Assembly (NCBI RefSeq): GCF_023195835.1
Contig: NZ_CP096200.1
Coordinates: 310,001 to 374,000, forward strand
Length of the DNA: 64,000 nucleotides
Origin: Vibrio sinaloensis
GTDB taxonomy: Bacteria > Pseudomonadota > Gammaproteobacteria > Enterobacterales > Vibrionaceae
Direction of reading: 5' to 3'
The notes under the pieces are model-generated. The model ran no database searches and was not told the origin of the DNA. It saw only the letters and a list, made by a program, of their open reading frames with translations. Position numbers and translations under genes: made by a program. This document shows, in pieces, positions 8,219 to 17,718 of the stretch (positions within the stretch are counted from its first letter, which is position 1; the number at the start of each line of letters is the position of its first letter).

Positions 8219-9790
8219 TTATTGGCGTTCAGTTCTCATACCCATGATGAGACTGACACACATCAGCAGTAGCACAAAGGTAAATGGTAGCGCTGTTGAG
8301 ATAGCCCCCGCTTGCAGCGCTTGCACCGCTTGAGAGCCACCAATCCAAAGTAGCGCAACCGCAATCGCACCTTCCATAAATGCCCAGAACACACGCTGAA
8401 CAACTGGCGCGTCGACTTTACCACCCGCAGTGATGCTGTCGATAACCAGTGAGCCTGAGTCCGATGAGGTGATAAAGAACACCAGCACAAGGACTACCGC
8501 GATCACAGACAGAACAGACCCATAAGGCAACACGTCAAACATCTGGAACATCGCCAGTGACACGTCCGTGAGGCCCTGACCACCTAGCTCACCGATGTTG
8601 TTGACCACTTGGTCAATCGCCAGACCACCAAACGTAGACATCCAGATCACAGTTACCGCAGTTGGGACCAAAAGAACCGCTGTGATAAATTCACGTACGG
8701 TACGACCTTTCGATACTCGTGCGATAAACATACCCACAAATGGTGACCATGAAATCCACCAAGCCCAGTAGAATACTGTCCAGCCTTGGAACCAAGCTTC
8801 GTCTTCACGACCATGCGGATTACTTAGTGGAATCAAGTTTTCCACATACGCCATAACGGTGGTGCCTATGTTACCTAGCACAATTGCGTAGCCGATCAGA
8901 GCAACCAGAATCAACAGTAGGAAAGCAATAACCATGTTGATGTTACTGATCACTTTCACGCCACCATCGATACCACGCACAACCGACACTACCGCCAATA
9001 AAGTGACCACAGTAATCACAATAACTTGCAGTGTCAGGCCAGATTCGATGCCAAATACATGGTGGATACCACTGGCCGCTTGCTGAGCCCCAAGACCCAG
9101 TGAAGTAGCCAAACCGAACAACGTAGCGAGTACAGCTAAGATATCAACGATATGACCTGCCCAGCCCCAAGCTCGGTCGCCTAGAATTGGGTAGAAGATA
9201 GAACGGATCGAAAGCGGTAAGCCTTTGTTGTAGGCAAAAAACGCCAATGATAAAGCGACCACACCGTAAATTGCCCACGGGTGCAAACCCCAGTGGAACA
9301 TAGTCGCACCGAGCGCCAATCGAGCAGCTTCTGGCGTATTCGCCTCGACACCGAGCGGTGTTTCATACCAGCCAGTAAAATAAGCCACTGGCTCTGCGAC
9401 ACTCCAGAACATCAGACCGATACCCATACCCGCAGCAAACAGCATTGAAAGCCAAGAGAGGTATGAAAAGTCAGCGGTCGCATCAGAGCCGCCTAAACGA
9501 ATTTTACCAAACGGTGAGACGACAAGTGCCAAGCAGAAAATCACAAAGATGTTGCCAGACCAGATGAACAGCCAATCAAAACTGCCGATGATTTGCCACT
9601 TGATGCCATCCAACGTTGCTTTCGCAGACTCGGCATCCATTACTAATACAGCGATTAAAAACGCTGCGATAAGACCTGCACTCCAGCCGAAGACTGGATT
9701 GTGCACATCGAAACCCCATTTCTGTACATTATCTTGGCCAACTGTATAGTCGGTGCTGTCGATACTGTACTTATCTATGCCTTTAGTCAT
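8219..9790 (-). CDS. BCCT-family compatible-solute transporter
   Basis: This is a 523-residue inner-membrane sodium-coupled transporter of the betaine/choline/carnitine family with about twelve hydrophobic segments. The family signature is visible as WAWWISWSPFVGMFIARVS, including the Trp-rich substrate-binding segment of TM8. A polar N-terminal tail of about 30 residues precedes TM1, as in Vibrio BccT proteins. It is divergent from cosR, the MarR-type osmolyte regulator, across a 375-bp AT-rich region, which matches the BccT3/OpuD-CosR arrangement known in Vibrio. Likely substrates are glycine betaine, proline, choline or DMSP. The family call is certain; the individual BccT number is inferred from the neighbour. 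Confidence 0.93.
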   Translation of the reverse strand: MTKGIDKYSIDSTDYTVGQDNVQKWGFDVHNPVFGWSAGLIAAFLIAVLVMDAESAKATLDGIKWQIIGSFDWLFIWSGNIFVIFCLALVVSPFGKIRLGGSDATADFSYLSWLSMLFAAGMGIGLMFWSVAEPVAYFTGWYETPLGVEANTPEAARLALGATMFHWGLHPWAIYGVVALSLAFFAYNKGLPLSIRSIFYPILGDRAWGWAGHIVDILAVLATLFGLATSLGLGAQQAASGIHHVFGIESGLTLQVIVITVVTLLAVVSVVRGIDGGVKVISNINMVIAFLLLILVALIGYAIVLGNIGTTVMAYVENLIPLSNPHGREDEAWFQGWTVFYWAWWISWSPFVGMFIARVSKGRTVREFITAVLLVPTAVTVIWMSTFGGLAIDQVVNNIGELGGQGLTDVSLAMFQMFDVLPYGSVLSVIAVVLVLVFFITSSDSGSLVIDSITAGGKVDAPVVQRVFWAFMEGAIAVALLWIGGSQAVQALQAGAISTALPFTFVLLLMCVSLIMGMRTERQ

Positions 9791-10165
9791 TATTCCTCAC
9801 TACTTCTCGTTTCAAATGCACAACAGATTGCCAATGAAGAAATCATTAGAGTTAAAATGATGATTTTGAAACTACAATCTGACACACCTCTCATTATTTT
9901 ACTCAACTGACTACAAAATTCCAGTAATGCCCTATTTTTTAACCAGTATTGCACTAAAAAGGGTACCGCACGTACAATATTCAACCATAATAGTAGTATT
10001 TAATGAGTTAGAAATTTTAGTACACTAAACATGAACAACAAAATATGAATGGCGCTTGAATCAACAAAGGCTATTTGTGATAAATGAGACTTTTTTTCAG
10101 CGTCCGATTCCTGTATTTTGCGTGGTTATTAGCACTACAAATAAGATAGTAATTAAGGTCTTGCA
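9791..10165. other. AT-rich divergent regulatory region, bccT/cosR
   Basis: No credible gene is present in these 375 bases. The region is rich in AT runs and must carry the promoters of both the transporter and cosR. In other vibrios CosR binds upstream of bccT genes, but I could not pick out a specific operator here. Confidence 0.6.
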
Positions 10166-10642
10166 TTGGAAAAACACGAAGAAGTCCTGATATCGATTCG
10201 CCAAATCATTCGAGCGATCGATTTGCACTCAAAAAAACTGAGTAAAGAGTCTGGCCTAACCGGACCACAGTTGATATTAATGCGCTCAATTCGCGAGTTG
10301 GGTGAAGTGACCATTCGTCAGCTATCTGACCATACCAATATGAGTCAGGCCACTGCGACGACCATTCTCGACCGCTTGGAGCGCAACGGTTTAGTTCAGC
10401 GGGTTCGGAGCAGCAAAGACAAGCGAAAAGTCCACGCCCACCTAACGGAGAAAGGGGACGATTTGCTCAATCAAGCCCCAACCCCTCTTCAGCAAAGCTT
10501 TATTACCAAGTTTCAGCGCTTGGAGGAATGGGAGCAATCGCTGCTGCTCTCGTCAGTGCAACGTCTTTCATCAATGATGAATGCCGAAGATTATGACGTC
10601 GCCCCCGTTCTGGAAATAGGCAGTATCACTAAAACCGAATAA
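10166..10642 (+). CDS. cosR: CosR, MarR-type osmolyte regulator
   Basis: This is a 158-residue winged-helix regulator. The DNA-binding region includes VTIRQLSDHTNMSQATATTI, the recognition helix, and the wing VRSSKDKRKVHAHLTEKG. The N-terminus (EKHEEVL then RQIIRAIDLHSKKL) and the divergent BCCT transporter match Vibrio CosR/EctR, which represses ectoine biosynthesis and compatible-solute uptake genes at low salinity. Translation appears to start at a TTG (10166), with AAGG 7 nt upstream; no ATG or GTG fits the N-terminus. The C-terminal half is predicted helical and should form the dimer interface. The MarR family is certain, and the CosR identity is supported by sequence resemblance recalled from family knowledge plus context. 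Confidence 0.87.
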   Translation: MEKHEEVLISIRQIIRAIDLHSKKLSKESGLTGPQLILMRSIRELGEVTIRQLSDHTNMSQATATTILDRLERNGLVQRVRSSKDKRKVHAHLTEKGDDLLNQAPTPLQQSFITKFQRLEEWEQSLLLSSVQRLSSMMNAEDYDVAPVLEIGSITKTE

Positions 10643-10715
10643 CCCAATCTTAGCTATATCACTGGCTGAAGTTTTGAGCGCCATTGTTCGATGGTGCTCA
10701 CTAACATCGAGTAAG

Positions 10716-11195
10716 TTAAGGCCGATTAAATATCGGCAGTTCACTTCCCCCTTTGACTTGGCGAATGGCCAAATGGGTGTGAATGTCTTTAACGTTATCT
10801 AAGCGCTGCAATTTGCGAGTAAAGGCTTCATACCCAGCCAAGTCGTGGCTCACGACCTCTAGTAAATAATCGTATGCACCCGACACCACGTGGCAGCTGA
10901 TAACTTCGTCCATATCCTGAATAGCCTGTTCGAACTCATCAATACTCGACGCCTGGTGGTTACTTAAACTCACTTCAACAAAGACCGTCATCCCAATCCC
11001 CACCTTGTCCTTGCTTAAAAATGCTCGGTAGCTAGCAATAATGCCCGTCTCCTCAAGACGCTTTATCCGCCTTGCACATGGCGAGGGAGAAAGTCCGACT
11101 TTATCCGCTATATCAGCGGTTGCCTGACGAGCATCTTGCTGCAGCAACCTTAAGATATGTTTATCAATCCTATCCATCGTCACGCTCTTTTCCAT
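10716..11195 (-). CDS. Lrp/AsnC family transcriptional regulator
   Basis: The protein has an N-terminal helix-turn-helix (ATADIADKVGLSPSPCARRI) and a C-terminal RAM/AsnC ligand-sensing domain, giving the usual Lrp length near 159 aa. The start is taken as ATG 11195. An internal ATG at 11177 (beginning MDRIDKHIL, the usual Lrp N-terminus, with an AAAAGAG upstream) is a serious alternative. It is transcribed divergently from an EamA-type exporter gene, a common arrangement in which an Lrp-type sensor controls an amino-acid or metabolite efflux pump. The ligand is unknown. Confidence 0.9.
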   Translation of the reverse strand: MEKSVTMDRIDKHILRLLQQDARQATADIADKVGLSPSPCARRIKRLEETGIIASYRAFLSKDKVGIGMTVFVEVSLSNHQASSIDEFEQAIQDMDEVISCHVVSGAYDYLLEVVSHDLAGYEAFTRKLQRLDNVKDIHTHLAIRQVKGGSELPIFNRP

Positions 11196-11312
11196 CAACA
11201 ATTAACAATAATACGCGATATACCAGCAATCTATTTATCATTCTTGCCCAATATTGCCAGATACGCGCATTGATTTCGCCGCATAATGTTAACAACTTAA
11301 TTGCGATCACGG

Positions 11313-12248
11313 ATGAATATTATGGCTTCAGGTTATTTAGCAATGGTGGCAACACTTTTGCTCTGGTCAGGCTTTTTTCTCTCATTGCGCAGCGGCGCAC
11401 ACTCCGAGCTATTAACCGGAGACATTGCATTGGCGAGATTTATTGTGCCTTGTCTGGTGTTACTGCCCATCGTCTATAAAGCGCGCCAGCAAATTTGGTC
11501 CGTGCCAAAGCGCTATCTTTTGGGAATGTTTATCGGTAGTGGCCTGCCTTACCTGCTTATCGCCGGTACAGGCATGCAGAGCGCCCCAGTCTCTGACGGC
11601 AGTGCCTTGATACCTGGTACGCTTCCTCTGTTTGTGTCAGCCATTGCGGTCTTGCTCTTTAAACAGCCGCTAAGTGCTCATCGGGTCTTTGGACTGGGAC
11701 TTGTGGTACTGGGGATCACCACCTTTCTCTCCCAAAGCTTGGTCAGTGTGCAAAATGAGTTGCTGCAAGGCCATGTGTTGTTTCTGCTCGGCAGCGCAAT
11801 GTGGGCCATGTTCACTATATGTGCACGTGTCTCCAATCTAAACCCTTTGGTCGCATCGGGATTGGTTTCTCTGCTATCTGCGCTCTGTTTGGCGGTGTTC
11901 ATTGCGACAGGGCACATTGACAGCTTTCTCGTTCAGCACCCTATTGCGCAGTGGCCGTGGCAAGAGCTATTTGGGCATGTCATGTTGCAAGGGGTGGGCG
12001 CTGGCCTAATTGCGGCATTTACCTACCTGCATGCCATTTCAATACTGGGCGCAGAGCGCACTGCTGCTTTTGGCGCTGCGACCCCTGCCATTGCGACACT
12101 ACTAGCAATCGCTGTCTTCTCTGAATACCCTTCAAGCACAGGTTGGGTTGCGCTTGGTTTAGTCTGCTGTGGCAGTTTGATTGCCAGCAACATTTTTCTT
12201 AAACGTGACCGCTCGCTGCAATATCAACCGCCATCATTCAAACGTTAA
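11313..12248 (+). CDS. EamA/DMT-family exporter
   Basis: This is an inner-membrane protein of about 311 residues with ten predicted transmembrane helices arranged as two EamA repeats. The first repeat begins with YLAMVATLLLWSGFF and the second with GHVLFLLGSAMWAMFT. Members export amino acids, nucleosides or other small metabolites by proton exchange. The start could be ATG 11313 or ATG 11322; a TTG at 11301 is less likely. The divergent Lrp-type gene suggests substrate-induced expression of an amino-acid exporter. The substrate cannot be read from the sequence. Confidence 0.88.
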   Translation: MNIMASGYLAMVATLLLWSGFFLSLRSGAHSELLTGDIALARFIVPCLVLLPIVYKARQQIWSVPKRYLLGMFIGSGLPYLLIAGTGMQSAPVSDGSALIPGTLPLFVSAIAVLLFKQPLSAHRVFGLGLVVLGITTFLSQSLVSVQNELLQGHVLFLLGSAMWAMFTICARVSNLNPLVASGLVSLLSALCLAVFIATGHIDSFLVQHPIAQWPWQELFGHVMLQGVGAGLIAAFTYLHAISILGAERTAAFGAATPAIATLLAIAVFSEYPSSTGWVALGLVCCGSLIASNIFLKRDRSLQYQPPSFKR

Positions 12249-12314
12249 TCGTTTTGATGTTGCTGGCTAATATGGGTATAGTTCTGGGCAATCTTTCTTG
12301 GTTGGGCACTCACA

Positions 12315-12623
12315 TTGAATACTCCCTGCATAGCGGCATGTAAAAATAACGATGGGATCTGTAGCGGATGCCATCGTACGATGGATGAAATCATCCAATG
12401 GCGTCATTTTAGCGACCAGCAGCGCGATACCATCATCGCGAACATACAGGGAATGCAAACCACTCATCAGTGCCCATCATGCAATGCGCCTGCGCAATGC
12501 GATCTTAGCCAAGGCAAACAGACGTGTTGGTGCTTCGACTTAGAAAAAAGAGACATTAGCCACCTCAAGCAAGGACAAGCCTGTCTCTGCCGTCAGTGCT
12601 TATCTGAAACGCCTTTGGCCTAA
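12315..12623 (+). CDS. DUF1289 / Cys-rich CWC fusion protein
   Basis: This is a 102-residue cytoplasmic protein. The first 45 residues are a DUF1289 unit (TPCIAACKNNDGICSGCHRT followed by an EIIQW segment). The second half adds a separate cysteine-rich module, with CPSC, then CDLSQGKQTCWCF, then CLCRQCL, resembling the CWC-type cysteine-rich family. Eleven to twelve cysteines in about 100 residues indicate zinc or Fe-S binding. The apparent start is a TTG at 12315 placed one residue before the conserved TPC motif, with no clear Shine-Dalgarno. The function is unknown. It lies between an exporter gene and a convergent terminator shared with viaA. Confidence 0.82.
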   Translation: MNTPCIAACKNNDGICSGCHRTMDEIIQWRHFSDQQRDTIIANIQGMQTTHQCPSCNAPAQCDLSQGKQTCWCFDLEKRDISHLKQGQACLCRQCLSETPLA

Positions 12624-12671
12624 ATATGGCTTAATAACCTTTTACAGAATTAACTTGACCGGATAAGTATG

Positions 12672-12698
12672 AAAAAGGAGCTCACTGAGCTCCTTTTT
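12672..12698. terminator. Bidirectional terminator (DUF1289 gene / viaA)
   Basis: AAAAAGGAGCTC and GAGCTCCTTTTT arms around a three-base loop form a symmetric Rho-independent terminator between convergent genes. Confidence 0.9.
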
Positions 12699-12701
12699 GC
12701 A

Positions 12702-14147
12702 TTACCATTTCTTCATCAATCGTCCGACCAAGTTAGGATGGTAGGCCCAATTGTGGTCAAACATAGTCATTAACTCTGGATTACCAAATCTAGATAGGCT
12801 AATGGCATGGAAACGGTTTTTCGCTTTCTTAAGTTCCACCACTTTCTCAGCGAGTTCAGGCGACTGCTTTGGCGCGATGAAATCTGAAATCACCACCATG
12901 TCCGCGTTTTTGTACTTCCCGCTACTCATGAGGTCGATAGATTTTAATAATACAGGCTCCAAATCCGTGCCACCGTGGAAGCTGTAACTCAAAAAATCAC
13001 TGGCTTCACGCAGGCCATCTTGCTTGGTCAGCTCATAAGTGATTTGCTCGGTAGAGAACAGAATCACGTAGCAATCCCTATCTTCTGCCAGTGCGACCTG
13101 CATTAAGGCGAACGCCATCGCCTTAGCACTCTGTTCAGGGAAGCCGCTCATAGAGCCCGAGGCGTCGACACAGACGATAAACGGCCCCTTCTCCACATCG
13201 ACCTGCTGATTTTCTGGTTGCTGAGCGCGGATTTTACGTAAGGTTCGAGACTTACCTTGCACGCGATAGTTCATCAAACGTTTGTCGACAAGGTGTTTGT
13301 AAAACAGCACCTCGAGCTCAGGATAAGCGAGAAACATAGTTTCGTTAGGGAGCAGTTTGTTAAGATCGTCGCTCTCATGAACACCGACAATATCGTCTGT
13401 CGCTTCATCCGACTTCTCTTCTACCATCTGCAGTTCTTCAGTTGGAGCTCGATTCAGATCTGGGTCGTCGACTTGCCCAGCCATTCGACCCAATTGTTCA
13501 GCGATCTCTTGCAGCCCTTTGTTCTTTTTCAAAAACTCAGCGTGGCGTTTCATCACAGTAAGATCATTTTTGCTCAGCTTGGCTGAAGCCATATCCCACA
13601 GTTTACCGACGCTATGCTCATCGCCCTCTTCCGCGACTTTATCCATATTTTTCATGGTTTCCATGCGCTGATACAGATCTTTGAGCACTTTCTCTTTGTT
13701 TGCTTCAAGCTCTGTCAACTGGGCCTGGCGAAGGGCATCAGATAGGCTTTGATACCACTGATCGCAGAAGTAATGCGGGAACATAGGGTTGTTCACCCCT
13801 TTGTTCTTCTCGAGCATTTTTCTCGCTTTAAGATAAAAGGCAGAATGCCACTCAAGCTTCTTAAGCACTTCAGGGATGCGCTCAAAGAACTGAGCCTCAT
13901 TCCAGTAAATCACCTCTTGATACAGCGCCAACTCCTGCTGGAAACGGTCAGTCTCACACACCTTGGTGATGCGCTTCTTCACGTTGCCTCGCCACTTCAA
14001 TAGGTGGTTTTTAACCGATGACTTCACGCCACGGTTTTCGGCCACCACCATCACCTGAGAGCGGGCCATTAACTCATTGACAGCACTATCGATCATTCCT
14101 GAATCGGCTATCGCAAGGGCAAGGTTGAGTGCATCGGCTCCTAACAT
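12702..14147 (-). CDS. viaA: ViaA, VWA-domain partner of RavA
   Basis: This is a 481-residue cytoplasmic protein; the E. coli homologue is near 483. The N-terminal two thirds are helical. The C-terminal von Willebrand A domain carries the MIDAS motif DASGSMSG near residue 328, with the later conserved Thr in HGGTDLEP and Asp in VISDF. ViaA stimulates the RavA ATPase, and the pair has been linked to Fe-S/respiratory complexes and aminoglycoside sensitivity. It starts 10 bp after the ravA stop codon, so the order ravA-viaA in one operon matches E. coli. Confidence 0.95.
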   Translation of the reverse strand: MLGADALNLALAIADSGMIDSAVNELMARSQVMVVAENRGVKSSVKNHLLKWRGNVKKRITKVCETDRFQQELALYQEVIYWNEAQFFERIPEVLKKLEWHSAFYLKARKMLEKNKGVNNPMFPHYFCDQWYQSLSDALRQAQLTELEANKEKVLKDLYQRMETMKNMDKVAEEGDEHSVGKLWDMASAKLSKNDLTVMKRHAEFLKKNKGLQEIAEQLGRMAGQVDDPDLNRAPTEELQMVEEKSDEATDDIVGVHESDDLNKLLPNETMFLAYPELEVLFYKHLVDKRLMNYRVQGKSRTLRKIRAQQPENQQVDVEKGPFIVCVDASGSMSGFPEQSAKAMAFALMQVALAEDRDCYVILFSTEQITYELTKQDGLREASDFLSYSFHGGTDLEPVLLKSIDLMSSGKYKNADMVVISDFIAPKQSPELAEKVVELKKAKNRFHAISLSRFGNPELMTMFDHNWAYHPNLVGRLMKKW

Positions 14148-14157
14148 GGTGCGATCC

Positions 14158-15822
14158 TTATGAGAAGAACTCGTTTAAGTTCTTGAAGCGGAAGACTGTG
14201 CGTTCACACTCGACCTTGGTGGCTTCAAGCACTTGTTGTAGTTGTTGCAAGCTCGCTTCCATCATTCGTGGTAGCTCTTGGTCAACGAAGTTATGTGGCA
14301 AAGCACCATGGAACTGAGAACGGACTTTACGCAGATGATGCTCTGCATGTTCAAGTTGTGCGAGCGCCTGTTCGCTCTTGGTCAGCCATTGCTGGTAAAG
14401 CGATTCGTCCAACCCACTATTGGTCACTAGAGCGACCAATACCGCGCGATTGGCAATGTCCTTAATCACTAGGTTACTGGCGCCATCGAGTTCAAAGCGT
14501 AAGCGGCAAAGGTTGGTGTTTTGGTTAACGTAGCCATACACGTCACCTTGGCCTTCCTTAATCACTCGTTCCAGATCCGTCTTGGGGATGTAAACCCAGC
14601 GGCTATCACCCTTTTCAGACTCAGAAACAGACATATTACTCTGGAGCAAAACCAGCTTAACTAAATCGAAGGTGCTACCGACCTGACAACGTTTTGCGTC
14701 CGAGATGTCATAGCTGTGTACCTGTTTTTTAAGCAGACCGGTGGTTGACTCCATCGACACCATAATGCCAAATTCTGACTCAAGTTCTTCTTGAACATCG
14801 GCCAACTCTTCACGGCATAAAGAGATTTGTTGCTCTACTTCTTGTTGGTCGAAGGCGTGGTGCAACGCAAATTCACGAATCACACTGCGCACGACATCGC
14901 GCGATTCTGGGCTGTTCCACAAGCAATCTTGAAGTAGCAATAAATCGAGCGGATTGATCGCATCACGCCCGTTAAAATAGGCGCTGGCTTTCAGCAGTTT
15001 GACGGCTTTTTTCCAGCGGCGATCCGACACATACATGTCGGTTTCTGCGATGTCGACGCCTGTCGCTTTGCTTGCTGCGCTCTCTAACAGACTCTTAAGC
15101 TCAAACAGCTTTTCAAACACGTCGTCAGTAAGCGCAAGTTGCTCAAGTTCAGACTGCCACTGATGATATTCTTGGTCGGTGATGGCTAAGCCCTGAGGAA
15201 TCTCCGCTTCTTGCGGAGTACCGACGGTCAGCATTGATTTAAAGTTTTGTTTATTTTGAATGCGGTTGACAAACACACGCACTAGCATTCGGTCATATAG
15301 TGCTTCAAGGCCACTGTCTTCATCTGGTAGCTCATTCGAGGCCGAAACCAACAAACGCATTGGTACGCGTTGAATTTCGCTGCCGTTTTTAAATGTCTTT
15401 TCGTTGACCACAGTCAATAGCGTATTAAGAATCGCAGGACCGGCCTTCCAGATTTCGTCAAGGAAAACAACTTGCGCATTAGGAAGATAGCCGTCAGTCA
15501 AACGCACATAGCGCCCGTTGTCTTTTAGCTCTTGAATACTCAACGGACCAAACACTTCCTCTGGGGTAGAGAAACGCGTCATTAAATATTCAAAGTAGGA
15601 AGAGTTATCAAATGCTTGAATCAATCGTTTCGCGATTAAGCTTTTGGCGATACCAGGAGGACCGAGTAGAAATACACTTTCGCCTGCAAGCGCAGCCAGC
15701 AGACAAAGCTTGATTGTCTCTTCGCGCTCATAAACCCCATCTGACAAGGCTTTTGCAAGCTTATTAATACGTTCAGAGAGCAAGGCTTTTTGCGAGTGGG
15801 AGACTCGACTAGTGCTCATCAT
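14158..15822 (-). CDS. ravA: RavA, MoxR-family AAA+ ATPase
   Basis: This is a 554-residue AAA+ protein. Walker A is GPPGIAKS near residue 55 and Walker B is VVFLDEIWKA near residue 118. The sensor region contains SASNELPDEDSGLEALYDR. Downstream are the triple-helical and LARA-type domains. It is longer than E. coli RavA (498 aa), with most of the extra length in the C-terminal half. RavA forms hexamers, works with ViaA, and in E. coli binds the lysine decarboxylase LdcI. An AGAG Shine-Dalgarno precedes ATG 15822; a second ATG follows directly. Confidence 0.95.
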   Translation of the reverse strand: MMSTSRVSHSQKALLSERINKLAKALSDGVYEREETIKLCLLAALAGESVFLLGPPGIAKSLIAKRLIQAFDNSSYFEYLMTRFSTPEEVFGPLSIQELKDNGRYVRLTDGYLPNAQVVFLDEIWKAGPAILNTLLTVVNEKTFKNGSEIQRVPMRLLVSASNELPDEDSGLEALYDRMLVRVFVNRIQNKQNFKSMLTVGTPQEAEIPQGLAITDQEYHQWQSELEQLALTDDVFEKLFELKSLLESAASKATGVDIAETDMYVSDRRWKKAVKLLKASAYFNGRDAINPLDLLLLQDCLWNSPESRDVVRSVIREFALHHAFDQQEVEQQISLCREELADVQEELESEFGIMVSMESTTGLLKKQVHSYDISDAKRCQVGSTFDLVKLVLLQSNMSVSESEKGDSRWVYIPKTDLERVIKEGQGDVYGYVNQNTNLCRLRFELDGASNLVIKDIANRAVLVALVTNSGLDESLYQQWLTKSEQALAQLEHAEHHLRKVRSQFHGALPHNFVDQELPRMMEASLQQLQQVLEATKVECERTVFRFKNLNEFFS

Positions 15823-16095
15823 AACTGTGCTCTCCTAACATCATAAAACTGGGTTGAACTTATGATTTTATACATTTGTTATCACTTTGTTACAAGTGCA
15901 ATTTTAGCAGACTGGTCAGTCTTTATAGCAGAAGCGGTTTTTCGATAACTTATTGAAACCTTTGTTTCCACTTTTGAGATCCTTATCACTAATGACTGCA
16001 AGGCAAAGTAAGCTGAAGTCATAATTGGACTTTATCTCCAAGCATTGAAGCGCTATGGTTAAGCTCGGCTAGAGCAAGGACACAAATTAGATCCC

Positions 16096-16620
16096 ATGGA
16101 AACCTGCAAACACACCCTCCATCAGTGGAAACGTATCGCCCTTATCGAAGAGCAAGTCGCTCTGCCTAATGGTCATATCATTATGCACACCACGATTTCT
16201 CACCCCGGAGCGGCTGTCATCTTGCCGATTGACGACGATGGTCGGATTATCATGGTCAATCAATTTCGTCCTTCTTTAAAAAAATGGCTGATAGAGTTAC
16301 CCGCAGGCACGTTAGAAAAAGATGAGCCGATTGAAGCGTGCGCGTTAAGAGAGCTCGAAGAAGAGACAGGCTACAGCGCACAGCAACTGTTACCTCTTGG
16401 TCAAGTGACACCCATGGCAGGCTTTTGTGACGAAATACAACACCTGTTTGTCGCTAAGCAGTTGACTCGAACCCAGCGCTACAGCTGTGACGAAGATGAA
16501 GTGATCGAGGTGAAGGCCTTTGCCATTTCTGAGCTCGAGAGCATGATTATTAGCGGTGACATCACAGATGCCAAAACCATCGCCTGTTTAAGTAAAGCCA
16601 AATTGTGTGGTTACCTTTAG
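16096..16620 (+). CDS. NUDIX hydrolase (ADP-ribose pyrophosphatase-like)
   Basis: This 174-residue protein has a complete Nudix box near residues 74-96 (G-x5-E-x7-REL-EEETGY), which binds the divalent metal and catalyses pyrophosphate bond cleavage. The upstream ELPAGTLE segment and the overall layout fit the NudF/ADP-ribose pyrophosphatase subgroup. It lies 13 bp before ltaE and is probably co-transcribed with it. No specific substrate can be fixed from the sequence; ADP-ribose and related nucleotide sugars are the usual ones in this subgroup. Confidence 0.88.
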   Translation: METCKHTLHQWKRIALIEEQVALPNGHIIMHTTISHPGAAVILPIDDDGRIIMVNQFRPSLKKWLIELPAGTLEKDEPIEACALRELEEETGYSAQQLLPLGQVTPMAGFCDEIQHLFVAKQLTRTQRYSCDEDEVIEVKAFAISELESMIISGDITDAKTIACLSKAKLCGYL

Positions 16621-16633
16621 GAGAAGAAGAGAT

Positions 16634-17641
16634 ATGGATTTTCGTTCAGACACAGTCACCCAACCTACCCAAGCCATGCGTGAAGCCATGGCCAATGCCA
16701 GTGTCGGCGATGATGTGTACGGCGATGACCCGACCGTCAATGAATTAGAGCAATGGGCAGCGCAGCGCCACGGCTTTGAAGCTGCACTGTTCACTACCTC
16801 TGGCACTCAAGCCAATCTACTAGGGCTAATGGCACATTGTGAGCGTGGTGATGAATACTTGTGTGGCCAGCAAGCACACAACTACAAATATGAAGCAGGC
16901 GGCGCTGCGGTTTTGGGCTCGATTCAACCCCAGCCGATTGAAAACAACCCCGATGGCACCCTAGATTTTGCCAAGTTAAAGGCAGCGATAAAACCCGACG
17001 ATTGCCACTTCGCCCGCACTAAATTACTAAGCTTGGAAAACACCATCAACGGCAAAGTTCTCCCACTCAACTACCTGGCTGAGGCACGTCAGTTCGTCGA
17101 CCAACATCAACTATCGCTGCATCTTGATGGCGCTAGGGTCTATAACGCGGCTGTCGCTCTCAATGTCGATGTAAAAGAAATTGCGCAATACTTTGACTCA
17201 ATGACGGTATGTCTATCGAAAGGCCTTGCTGCCCCTATCGGCTCACTGCTGCTCGGCAGCAAAGCATTTATCGCTAAAGCACGTCGCTTACGCAAAATGG
17301 TGGGTGGAGGCATGCGCCAAGCGGGTATTCTTGCTGCCGCCGGGAAACTGGCGTTAACTGAACAAGTGGAACAGCTCAAGCTCGATCATGATAATGCCAA
17401 ACACCTAGCAATCGGCTTGCAAAAGATTGACGGGTTTAAGGTCAATCCAGATCTGGTGCAAACCAACATAGTGTTTGCCAAACTCGATAGCCATATTGAT
17501 ATTGACCAAATTGCTGAACGTCTTAAGCAAGATGAGATTCGCATATCACCAGGCAACCCAATACGCTTTGTGACCCATAAAGACATCACACGCGACGATA
17601 TTGATCGGCTTTTAGCCAAACTTGCGGACTACAGCAAATAA
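16634..17641 (+). CDS. ltaE: Low-specificity L-threonine aldolase
   Basis: This PLP enzyme cleaves L-threonine and L-allo-threonine to glycine and acetaldehyde. The N-terminus DFRSDTVTQPT is a hallmark of the family. DGARVYNAAV contains the Asp/Arg that bind the cofactor pyridine ring, and the Schiff-base lysine lies in CLSKGLAAPIGSLL near residue 198. I chose ATG 16634, which has an AGGAGAAG ribosome binding site. An upstream GTG-like frame start at 16607 adds nine residues and overlaps the NUDIX gene. The length of 335 aa is standard. A hairpin terminator follows. Confidence 0.95.
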   Translation: MDFRSDTVTQPTQAMREAMANASVGDDVYGDDPTVNELEQWAAQRHGFEAALFTTSGTQANLLGLMAHCERGDEYLCGQQAHNYKYEAGGAAVLGSIQPQPIENNPDGTLDFAKLKAAIKPDDCHFARTKLLSLENTINGKVLPLNYLAEARQFVDQHQLSLHLDGARVYNAAVALNVDVKEIAQYFDSMTVCLSKGLAAPIGSLLLGSKAFIAKARRLRKMVGGGMRQAGILAAAGKLALTEQVEQLKLDHDNAKHLAIGLQKIDGFKVNPDLVQTNIVFAKLDSHIDIDQIAERLKQDEIRISPGNPIRFVTHKDITRDDIDRLLAKLADYSK

Positions 17642-17659
17642 TGGCGCTATCCACTTATT

Positions 17660-17684
17660 GAGCTTCCCCTTAGGGGAAGCTTTA
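17660..17684 (+). terminator. Terminator after ltaE
   Basis: AGCTTCCCC-TTA-GGGGAAGCTTT is a strong GC stem with a T tail about 20 bp after the stop codon. Confidence 0.85.
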
Positions 17685-17718
17685 TGCTTGGGCTATGACG
17701 GTTGAATGAGAACAGACA

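Noticed and set aside
8263..8490. 75-codon frame inside the BCCT gene
   Set aside because: Shadow of a conserved membrane protein in another frame.
9701..9984. Short frames in the bccT upstream region on both strands
   Set aside because: They overlap the N-terminus of the transporter or the AT-rich promoter and lack start signals.
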